NCBI GenBank assembly: GCA_035526505.1
Contig: DATLCF010000001.1
Coordinates: forward strand, 62,001-126,000
Length of the DNA stretch: 64,000 nt
Direction of reading: 5' to 3'
Source of the DNA: DATLCF01 sp035526505
GTDB lineage: Bacteria; Patescibacteriota; Saccharimonadia; Saccharimonadales; UBA4665
In this document: one piece after another, positions 17,765 through 24,456 of the stretch
Position numbering within the stretch: position 1 is the first letter of the stretch
Layout of the letters: each line of letters opens with the position of its first letter
Position numbers and translations under genes: made by a program
Notes under the pieces: generated by a model
Told to the model about the DNA's origin: nothing
What the model saw: the letters and a program-made list of their open reading frames with translations, nothing else
The model's database searches: none

Positions 17765-18430
17765 TTATCTGGTTAAAACCAAAGTGCCGCCACGCTGTCT
17801 GGAAAAATGGCGCACCAGGCGACCTTCCGGCTTAGGCCGTGCATGAAAACCACGAATATTGGGGCGCTGGCCGCGTGAGGGGTCAATATGCCTATCCAGC
17901 CCTTCCAGTGTTTGTAATGCCGCTTGCCCCTTGGGGGTTTCGGGCTGCTCTTCAACTACTTTGCGTAAAGCATGCGATGCAATAACACCTTCGGTGGGAG
18001 AAAATTTAGGAGTTCCTGCTTCGGGCCGAAAATAGCCTTGTGCTTCAAGTTCCTCGGCCACAGAGTACCTTGTTGGTTCATAATCGGGGCTTGCCGGGTC
18101 GCGCCTTTCCCTAGTTGCTGTCGAGGCGTGTTCTGCTAGACGGCTAGCTTGGGCTCGGGTAGTTGCGACATACGATTGGTTGTGATGTTCAAAATCGGAT
18201 GGATGGCTAGCCAATAGAGCCTTACGGATGGTTTGTGTTGCTACAGCATCAGGCAGTTGCGGGTGTTTCTGGCCGTTCTCCGGTGCCGCAGTGGCCTCCT
18301 GATCGGATGCACCAAGATTGTACTCCGGGAAACCGCGAGTATCATATTCTGCCATCGCCCCTTCCTGGTTTGCTATGGACGAAGGTTCGGCGGGAGGGTT
18401 AAAGTTTGTTATGGCTTCTGAGCTTGGCAT
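17765..18430 (-). CDS. Hypothetical protein, 221 aa
   Basis: Unrecognised, hydrophilic and probably partly disordered: Pro, Glu, Ala and His are common, and no membrane segment is seen. The middle has two helical stretches (TQTIRKALLASHPSDFEHHN and ASHALRKVVEEQPETPKGQ). The C-terminus is basic (HARPKPEGRLVRHFSRQRGG), as if to bind nucleic acid. Divergent from the DciA-like gene; located upstream of mutM on the same strand. Confidence 0.65.
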   Translation of the reverse strand: MPSSEAITNFNPPAEPSSIANQEGAMAEYDTRGFPEYNLGASDQEATAAPENGQKHPQLPDAVATQTIRKALLASHPSDFEHHNQSYVATTRAQASRLAEHASTATRERRDPASPDYEPTRYSVAEELEAQGYFRPEAGTPKFSPTEGVIASHALRKVVEEQPETPKGQAALQTLEGLDRHIDPSRGQRPNIRGFHARPKPEGRLVRHFSRQRGGTLVLTR

Positions 18431-18522
18431 AGTATTTGTTTTAGCTTTTTAGAATACTTTTTATATTATCAGATTTTATGTACTTTGTCAAAAAATATAT
18501 ATTAAACACATTGCTAAAGTAG

Positions 18523-18528
18523 TATAGT
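18523..18528 (+). promoter_or_regulatory. -10 box of the DciA-like gene, leaderless type
   Basis: TATAGT with eight bases to the ATG at 18537 and no Shine-Dalgarno sequence. Confidence 0.5.
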
Positions 18529-18536
18529 TTTTAGAT

Positions 18537-18773
18537 ATGGAAAAACTTGACGACTTATTAGGGCGTTATAGTCCACAGGAACCCTCCGAGGTGGTAGCTA
18601 TTAAGCGGTATATTGACGAACAATTTCATATGCCTGCCAGTGTGGGCATGCAAGCCAATGCTATTACTATTACCGTAGCCAACGCTTCGCTAGCCAATGC
18701 CCTGCGGCTGCAGACACTTAAAATACAGGCAGCTGCCCAGACTGACAAACGGCTGGTATTTAGGATTGGCTAG
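18537..18773 (+). CDS. DUF721/DciA-like small protein, 78 aa
   Basis: A 78-residue protein with the shape of the DUF721 (DciA-like) domain: a short helix, then strand-loop-strand (ITITVANASLANALRLQTLK) and a final strand RLVFRI. DciA proteins load or assist the replicative helicase DnaB in many bacteria. The resemblance is in pattern (the xxLANxLRLxxxxI stretch) rather than in a diagnostic motif, so the call is moderate. It ends four bases into the convergent membrane-protein gene. Confidence 0.55.
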   Translation: MEKLDDLLGRYSPQEPSEVVAIKRYIDEQFHMPASVGMQANAITITVANASLANALRLQTLKIQAAAQTDKRLVFRIG

Positions 18774-19333
18774 AAAAACGAAACTTTGTAGGCTGATAAT
18801 ATCGGGCCGTAATCCGGAATTTGTTTCGAGAACAGATTACGGATGGGAGCCGGACTGCCCTGGAAATTGCCCTGGCCGCCGCACGATGTGCTCCAGTAAC
18901 GCTGTACGTCGGTATTGCCGTCGATAATTTCATATATGTAGCGGCTGCCAGTGGCGCAAACACCGCGCTCGTCGGCCGGGCCCTCGGCATTGCCCTTGTT
19001 AAAACTTGCTAGTTGCAAGGCGCGCAAAAAGACACCGTATGCCTGCTCGTTGTTAGCATAGGTTTTGGATTGGATAACGTTGTTTTGGTAACCTTGGTAT
19101 ATTTCGAGCCGGTTTTCGCTGCCGCCCACGGTAATACGTACGCCGCGGTGCAGGTCCTCGGCTACAACCGGGCCGTCGATAGTCAGCTGCACTACCGTGT
19201 TGGTGGTGGCATAATCACTTAAAGGGGCAACGCGTTTGGGCGAATTGGAATTACCGCTAAAACCGCGCAGTATCAAAATAAAGACCAGCACGATCAAGCC
19301 AATGGCAGCCAAAAATCCTAAGAAGTAACGCAT
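18770..19333 (-). CDS. Membrane-anchored hypothetical protein, 187 aa
   Basis: One N-terminal membrane helix (YFLGFLAAIGLIVLVFILIL) followed by an extracellular domain of about 155 residues. Two cysteines (in RGVCATG and STSCGG) could form a disulfide. The domain has repeating beta-strand character. No lipobox is present. Family not recognised. AAAGGTGA lies about 15 bases before the ATG. Confidence 0.72.
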   Translation of the reverse strand: MRYFLGFLAAIGLIVLVFILILRGFSGNSNSPKRVAPLSDYATTNTVVQLTIDGPVVAEDLHRGVRITVGGSENRLEIYQGYQNNVIQSKTYANNEQAYGVFLRALQLASFNKGNAEGPADERGVCATGSRYIYEIIDGNTDVQRYWSTSCGGQGNFQGSPAPIRNLFSKQIPDYGPILSAYKVSFF

Positions 19334-19421
19334 ATGCTCTGTTAGTCACCTTTTACAGAGTAATAATACCATAATGGACACCTAATTGCAATACTTCCAG
19401 GTCCGGCCCGTTTGGGTGCGC

Positions 19422-19448
19422 ATCATCCTGAGACAAGTTCAGGATGAT
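19422..19448. repeat. Extragenic palindrome, CAAG-loop family
   Basis: ATCATCCTGA-GACAAGT-TCAGGATGAT, a perfect 10-bp stem in the gap downstream of the PspC gene. Same design as the palindromes at 11233 and 52557. No T-run follows on either strand, so it is not a plain terminator. Confidence 0.6.
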
Positions 19449-19471
19449 AGCAGTATGGAGCCAGCTGGCCC

Positions 19472-20560
19472 TTAGTACTCTACCGGTTCGCCGTCCCTGG
19501 TAGCGCAGTGGTTAATGCAGATTTGGCTGTTGTTAATATGCAGGGCGTCGTGCGTGCGCTGGTAGTCGCGCACATAGCCGGCATTGTTTGCCACCAGAGC
19601 TAAAAAGACGGCCAAGGCTACTACCCACAAGCCTACCGCTGCCATGCCCCAGCGAGCTGCCTGTTTACTAACCTTGCGGGCCATGGCATAGCGGCGAAAG
19701 GCCTCGGCCAACAACATAAACGGCAGAAAAATGCTGTAGAACAAGGCAGTGAGCCCTAAGGCCACAGTCCAGGTCGAAATTGCCTGCAGTTGGTCGTCTA
19801 GCCGCACATTACCAAAGGCCAGTGTCCATATACCGACAATCCAGGCCACAGCTAGCATAGCCAGGGGTATGCCCAAACCAACAGCGGCGCTACCAGACAG
19901 CCAGCGTGTCAGCTTGCGCACAGCCTGGCCGGCGCGGCTGAAGGCTGGTGACGACTGTTGGGCTACGCGCTTCCAGTGGTCTTCGCGGCTGATGTCGGCA
20001 TATTTTACCTTGGCACGTTGCATAAGGTCCTGGGCGCTAAAGCGCTCGCCACGTGCGGCAGCTTTTTCTTCTGGTGTTTTGGCAGTGGGCACCACGAACA
20101 TAAGTGCCACGTACACCAATATCCAGGCGCAGCTGGTTACGAATGCCAGCAAAATAAACAGCAGGCGCACAATGGTAACATCAACGTTAAAGTAAGCGGC
20201 CAGGCCATTACATACGCCGGCAATGACTGCGCCGTCGGGTAATAGGTACAGGCGTTTGGGTGGATCGCCTGTTGCCTTGTCTTCTGGTATGGTATCTTCT
20301 GCGTCAGCGGCTTCTACCGGCCCCATGGCTTCAATGATCTGCTTCATTTCGGCTGTGGTAACCACATTTTTGCGGCCCTGTAGGTGTTGGTCGCATTTTT
20401 CGGCAATAGCTTGCTCTAGGTCGTTTAAAATCTCGTCTTTGTCCGGGTCGTCGGCCAGTTTGGTTTTTGCCCGGTGCAAATAGTGTTGCAGAGCCTCGTA
20501 TGCCTGTTCTTCGAGCTGGTAGGCTTTGCCGTTTAGGTTAATGTTGGTTACTTTGTTCAT
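19472..20560 (-). CDS. PspC-domain membrane protein
   Basis: A protein of 362 residues. An N-terminal helical region (about 1-75) includes LNDLEQAIAEKCDQHL, the pattern of the HAAS/DUF1700-like domain often coupled to PadR regulators. A PspC domain (about 105-165) follows with KRLYLLPDGAVIAGVCNGLA and a membrane helix, then about three to four more membrane segments. PspC proteins act in envelope stress. The start at 20560 has GGAGAATTGTC just upstream and overlaps the PadR stop codon as ATGA, so the two genes are translationally coupled; a longer frame to 20692 is rejected. Confidence 0.88.
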   Translation of the reverse strand: MNKVTNINLNGKAYQLEEQAYEALQHYLHRAKTKLADDPDKDEILNDLEQAIAEKCDQHLQGRKNVVTTAEMKQIIEAMGPVEAADAEDTIPEDKATGDPPKRLYLLPDGAVIAGVCNGLAAYFNVDVTIVRLLFILLAFVTSCAWILVYVALMFVVPTAKTPEEKAAARGERFSAQDLMQRAKVKYADISREDHWKRVAQQSSPAFSRAGQAVRKLTRWLSGSAAVGLGIPLAMLAVAWIVGIWTLAFGNVRLDDQLQAISTWTVALGLTALFYSIFLPFMLLAEAFRRYAMARKVSKQAARWGMAAVGLWVVALAVFLALVANNAGYVRDYQRTHDALHINNSQICINHCATRDGEPVEY

Positions 20561-20886
20561 GACAATTCTCCTAAGTCCTTGATTGTTGCGTGCAACTGTT
20601 GCCAGTACATTTCCAGGTGCTGCAGCTGGATTTTGCCAGCTGGGGTTAACTGGTAGTACTTGCGCGGCGGCCCGGCATCGGATTCGGCCCATTCGTAAGC
20701 CACCAAGCCCTCACGCTTGAGCCGGCTCAGCAATGGGTACAGCGTGCCTTCGCCGGTACCAAAATCGGTTTCGGCCAGACGCTGCAATATATCGGCCACG
20801 TATACTTTGCGGGCCGATACAATCTTGAGCACGGCAAATTCCAATAGCCCTTTGCGCAGTGGACCAAATTTATCTTGTATATTCAT
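20557..20886 (-). CDS. PadR-family transcriptional regulator
   Basis: A 109-residue winged-helix repressor. The pattern KGLLEFAVLKIVSARKVYVADILQRL, then GTGEGTLYPLLSRLKREGLV and RKYYQLTPAGKIQL is characteristic. PadR proteins bind small effectors and often control an adjacent membrane protein gene; here the coupled PspC gene fits. AAAAGG lies ten bases upstream, and TATAGT lies further up as a -10 candidate. Likely autoregulated, by inference from the family. Confidence 0.92.
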   Translation of the reverse strand: MNIQDKFGPLRKGLLEFAVLKIVSARKVYVADILQRLAETDFGTGEGTLYPLLSRLKREGLVAYEWAESDAGPPRKYYQLTPAGKIQLQHLEMYWQQLHATIKDLGELS

Positions 20887-20962
20887 TGCAAGCTACCTTT
20901 TTGTAACAAGGTACTATATAAAAAGATACGCGTCAAGCTCCGTCCTAGCTAAGCGGCTCCTA

Positions 20963-21859
20963 CTACAGCGGAAAATCAGGCAGCCATTTGCGCAAATTGG
21001 CCTGTGCACGCAAATACGATGGGTGGGTTATATCCCCCTTGCCTGTCCGGTCTATAAAGTTGGCCAGCTCGTTTGCAATAGCCCAAGTACGCACGTTGTC
21101 CAAACGTAGCGGTGCGCCACCTAAGCGCACATACTGGTCGGCGGCCGCAGCCACCACTGTATCGCTCATGCGGTATAGACCGCGCAGTTCTTCTTCGATG
21201 CTACCAATATAGGCATCGCCAAAGTCCAGTACAGCGCTTACCTTGTTATCAGTAAATAGCACATTGGCGGTGTGAATGTCATCGTGAATGGCCAGGTTGC
21301 GATTTTCGTGGGCTACTGCTTGCAGCCAAGCATGATATTGCCGGTCCACAACCGGCTGCAGGCGCTTATCTGGCAAGCCTGGGGTAAACATCCGGCGGAA
21401 ATAGTCGTCCCACGGTTCGTCAATATCCTCTACCCCGGTTTTCTGGCGAATGTGCCGCAATTGGCCGGCACTAACACGCTGGGTAAATTGGTAAATAAAC
21501 GTGGCCAGGGTATGGCCAATGGCTGCCTGTTGGGCCTGCGGCAAACACCTAATTTGGCGGCCGGTCAAGTGTTCGCCTGGGATAAAATTAGTAATGGCGT
21601 ACTCGGGGGCATGGTTAACAGCAATAATAATAGGAATGGGAACCACTGGTATGGCGTCTTGCAGCAACTTGAACAGTTCAATTTCGTAATGCAAACGCTT
21701 TACTGCATTAGCATCGCGCGGAAAACGGAATACGGCCGCATTGTCTACCGTAGCTACAAAATTAACATGCCCGTGGTCAATGTACTCAATATGCTGCGCC
21801 TGCGGGTAATGCTGGCGAATAATATGCTCGGCGTCGGTATAGCTGGTAATAAAGGACAT
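20963..21859 (-). CDS. Aminoglycoside phosphotransferase-family kinase
   Basis: A 298-residue protein with the APH/choline-kinase fold. The catalytic loop LAIHDDIHTANVLF and metal-binding VLDFGDAYIGSIEEEL are intact; an N-terminal region (VNFVATVDNAAVFRFPRD) supplies the lysine/nucleotide area. Substrates of such proteins range from antibiotics to sugars and lipids and cannot be told here. The ATG at 21859 begins one base after the preceding gene's stop codon and has GAGG upstream; a longer frame to 21892 would overlap that gene. Confidence 0.82.
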   Translation of the reverse strand: MSFITSYTDAEHIIRQHYPQAQHIEYIDHGHVNFVATVDNAAVFRFPRDANAVKRLHYEIELFKLLQDAIPVVPIPIIIAVNHAPEYAITNFIPGEHLTGRQIRCLPQAQQAAIGHTLATFIYQFTQRVSAGQLRHIRQKTGVEDIDEPWDDYFRRMFTPGLPDKRLQPVVDRQYHAWLQAVAHENRNLAIHDDIHTANVLFTDNKVSAVLDFGDAYIGSIEEELRGLYRMSDTVVAAAADQYVRLGGAPLRLDNVRTWAIANELANFIDRTGKGDITHPSYLRAQANLRKWLPDFPL

Positions 21860-21860
21860 T

Positions 21861-22448
21861 TTAAGGCCTCGGCAGTGGCAGTTGCTTAACATATGGCGAC
21901 TGCGCCAAATGATGTTTTTTGTAATTGGTAATTGCCGTTGGAATGATGTCTAACGTCTTTGGCCTAACACGCTCTAAATCCTTTAACACCTCACCCACCT
22001 CTTCTATGGTCTTGCACACCACGTCGCACGTGGCAAATACAAAGGGGTCTTGTACGTTTTTTACTACTTCGCCAAAGTATTCTTTAACCGCACCGTTAAA
22101 TTTGCCGCCATGGGGTGCCAGGCCAATGACCGGCTTGGCAAAATATTTGGCAATAAGAATTTCCTGCGAACCGCCCACACTAATATCGTCCGACAGATAT
22201 ACAACTACGACGTCACAATGCGAAATCATATAGCAATCGGCACCGAATATTTGGGCGGGATCGCGTAAATCAGCCCCGGTTTTGGTGGGGTCAACGTTGT
22301 ACAGCTGGCGGCCAGAAAGTTTTTGCAATTCCTGTACAAAACCATCCCGCCAATCGTGCCGCCCAAATACCGAGTTTTTAGCTACCTTGCCGGCAACGTA
22401 TACATTAACAGGGGTTGTCTTTAATGGAGCGGACATTGTGGAATCCAT
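21861..22448 (-). CDS. Nucleoside 2-deoxyribosyltransferase-like protein
   Basis: A 195-residue protein with NVYVAGKVAK at the first strand, ADCYMISHCDVVVVYLSDD in the centre, and GGSQEILIAKYFAKPVIGL carrying the Glu and the kPI turn of the deoxyribosyltransferase superfamily. It is the second member of this superfamily in the window (see 16401). It is followed after one base by an APH-type kinase, suggesting joint nucleoside or small-molecule chemistry. TATAGT ends seven bases before the ATG; probably leaderless. Confidence 0.75.
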   Translation of the reverse strand: MDSTMSAPLKTTPVNVYVAGKVAKNSVFGRHDWRDGFVQELQKLSGRQLYNVDPTKTGADLRDPAQIFGADCYMISHCDVVVVYLSDDISVGGSQEILIAKYFAKPVIGLAPHGGKFNGAVKEYFGEVVKNVQDPFVFATCDVVCKTIEEVGEVLKDLERVRPKTLDIIPTAITNYKKHHLAQSPYVKQLPLPRP

Positions 22449-22455
22449 GTTCTGT

Positions 22456-22461
22456 ACTATA
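22456..22461 (-). promoter_or_regulatory. -10 box, leaderless type
   Basis: TATAGT with seven bases to the ATG at 22448; no Shine-Dalgarno sequence. Confidence 0.45.
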
Positions 22462-23527
22462 ACCCCTCTGCTGTAATAGGTATAGTATGGGGCGGCTCTT
22501 CGTTTTGGGAGTATTGCAGCTCACGCAATTCGGACCAATCTATGTCCGGCCATAATCGCGACAGTACACAAGCACAATCAAGGCGGATATCGCGCGAATA
22601 ATGCGTATCCCTCATCTTTAGTTCGAACGCGGCATATGTTGTGGATGCCTGTAGGCCCGCCCAAAACTCGACCAAAGCCATGTCTATCCTATCGCCCGGC
22701 CGTCGCGCTTGGTAGGCTGTAGCTGCCGCCCGCAGCGCAATATCGCCAAACGGATACACATGGCGTAGTTCACGCTCGGGCGTAGTGGGTTTGAAAAGTC
22801 CAAAGTCAAATACACCGCCAAGGTTCCACGCACCGCTGGTATTCTGGTCGAACGCCAAATTTGCCGGGTGAAGATCGTCGTGTCCCATTATGGTGGGATT
22901 CAGCACCCCCTCGTCCTCGTACATCAAATATTGACCATACAAGTCCGTAAGGAGACCTGACAGACTGTTCAGCCCTCGCCTTACAAGCTCAGTCTTATGC
23001 GTCAACGCATAGGCCAGTGATTGTTCGCGTTCACCTACAGGTCGGCCAGAGGGAAAGTATGGATGGGGCCGGAGCCGTCCAGGCCCAACCTCGTTTTCAT
23101 ACGTAGCTATACTGATAGTATTGGCCATCCAGGCAATTGTCTCGCCCATTTTGGTGCCTACCTGTACTTTTTCGTCAGGATCGAACCGGCGTACAGCAGA
23201 CCGCTCAAGCACCTGGCCCAGCACTTTCCTAAAGACAGCGTACGTCGGCCACTGCACCCATTCATATAGGTGGGGTATTTGCAGTGGAGGATGGTCGCCA
23301 TCAGCCAAGAGCGCCACTACATTACCCTCACGCCACAGTTTGTGTCGCATGCCCGGCCTGGGAATTTTTGCTATATAGGGCTCGTTGTCTGGCACCCACT
23401 CCGGGGTAGTTCCCGTGTCAACTACCATGACGCTCGAGTTGTCGCCCGATTTTTCCGTATAGGTCGACCAACCGTATCCAAGGTTTTTAAGATCAGCTTG
23501 AACTCGGGTGTGTGGTATTTCTTGCAT
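22457..23527 (-). CDS. Phosphotransferase/kinase-fold protein, 356 aa
   Basis: The motif IMGHDDLHPANLAF followed by GGVFDFGLFKP matches the catalytic and metal loops of APH/protein-kinase-like enzymes. The N-terminal half shows KIPRPGMRHKLWREGNVVALL as the likely nucleotide-binding region. Substrate unknown. AAGGTAA directly before the ATG is a good Shine-Dalgarno sequence, and the gene follows the Nudix gene after 16 bases, so it is probably in the PPC-Nudix operon. Its 3' end contains the -10 box of the next gene. Confidence 0.68.
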   Translation of the reverse strand: MQEIPHTRVQADLKNLGYGWSTYTEKSGDNSSVMVVDTGTTPEWVPDNEPYIAKIPRPGMRHKLWREGNVVALLADGDHPPLQIPHLYEWVQWPTYAVFRKVLGQVLERSAVRRFDPDEKVQVGTKMGETIAWMANTISIATYENEVGPGRLRPHPYFPSGRPVGEREQSLAYALTHKTELVRRGLNSLSGLLTDLYGQYLMYEDEGVLNPTIMGHDDLHPANLAFDQNTSGAWNLGGVFDFGLFKPTTPERELRHVYPFGDIALRAAATAYQARRPGDRIDMALVEFWAGLQASTTYAAFELKMRDTHYSRDIRLDCACVLSRLWPDIDWSELRELQYSQNEEPPHTIPITAEGL

Positions 23528-23543
23528 TTACCTTAAAACCAAG

Positions 23544-23957
23544 CTAATCAATAAGATTCTGCGCTTTTAGGCGCGGAATAATTTCGTGCACCATAATAGA
23601 GCCCACGTTCATCCCTTTAGGAATATCCGACGTTAGCCAGTGCATTACCTCTACTTCGTTATCCGGCACCAGCTCGCCCTGCCATGTACGTACCATAAAT
23701 ACCTGCATATGCACGGTCTGGCCAGGATGGTTGGCAGCCTCGGCGCTGTAGGTGCCAATTGGTTCGCAGTCGGCCTCTTGCACGTCAATTTGGAATTCTT
23801 CTTTTAGTTCGCGCACCAAAGCTTGCTTGGCGGTTTCGCCCTTTTCTATTTTGCCGCCGGGCTGCACAAAAAACGGCTTGTCGTGCGAGCGCTCCACCAG
23901 CACTTTGCGGTCTTTAATGATTATACCGGCTGCTTTGTGGATGTCGTTGTTTGCCAT
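23544..23957 (-). CDS. Nudix hydrolase
   Basis: The Nudix box is complete: GKIEKGETAKQALVREL followed by KEEFQI (G-x5-E-x7-RE-x2-EE). These Mg-dependent enzymes hydrolyse nucleoside diphosphates linked to another group, often for sanitation or cofactor turnover. The protein is 137 residues from the start at 23957; four more residues result if the ATG at 23969 is used. It sits between the PPC-domain gene (33 bases upstream) and a kinase-fold gene. The precise substrate cannot be read from the sequence. Confidence 0.88.
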   Translation of the reverse strand: MANNDIHKAAGIIIKDRKVLVERSHDKPFFVQPGGKIEKGETAKQALVRELKEEFQIDVQEADCEPIGTYSAEAANHPGQTVHMQVFMVRTWQGELVPDNEVEVMHWLTSDIPKGMNVGSIMVHEIIPRLKAQNLID

Positions 23958-23990
23958 ACCATTCAGCATATATGCTTGCTTACAAAATTC

Positions 23991-24413
23991 CTACAGGTCA
24001 AGGATTGGCAAGCCCACCCCATCGTCCATCTTGCGGTGCAACGGCTGGTAGGTGCGGTGTACAAACAGCTCTACGGTGCCGCCGGCCACCAGATCTTTGA
24101 CGTGGCCGCCAACGGTCTGATATTTTTCGTTGGCAAATACGCCGTGCAAATGGAACATCAGCTTGCCCTGCTCGTCTAAAGCGATGTTGCCCTGCAGGCT
24201 GGCAATTTCGCGCAAGCCCTTGAATGTCTGCCAGTGGTACTCTTTTTTGTCGAGATCATAAAACCCCAATATTACCTCCAGCACACCACCTACACCACTT
24301 ACCCATGCTCCTTCCGGCTTGGCTGCAGCAAAAAATTGCTCAAGGGCTGTTGCCAAACGCTCGCCTTTGTCTAGCCGTATAACATAATTAAATCCGTCAA
24401 AAGTATGAATCAT
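23991..24413 (-). CDS. PPC/DUF296-domain protein
   Basis: A 140-residue stand-alone PPC domain. The pattern VSGVGGVLEVILGFYD, FHLHGVFAN and GGHVKDLVAGGTVELFV is typical; the His residues of HLHG and GGH are those that bind metal in family structures. The bacterial function is poorly defined. TATAAT (24426-24421) ends seven bases before the ATG, giving a leaderless first gene of a short operon with Nudix and kinase-fold genes. Confidence 0.85.
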   Translation of the reverse strand: MIHTFDGFNYVIRLDKGERLATALEQFFAAAKPEGAWVSGVGGVLEVILGFYDLDKKEYHWQTFKGLREIASLQGNIALDEQGKLMFHLHGVFANEKYQTVGGHVKDLVAGGTVELFVHRTYQPLHRKMDDGVGLPILDL

Positions 24414-24420
24414 ACGTACA

Positions 24421-24426
24421 ATTATA
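24421..24426 (-). promoter_or_regulatory. -10 box of the PPC gene, leaderless type
   Basis: Perfect TATAAT with seven bases to the ATG at 24413 and no Shine-Dalgarno sequence. Confidence 0.55.
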
Positions 24427-24456
24427 AGGCCTGTAGTATTCGGCAGTTTCTAGCTG

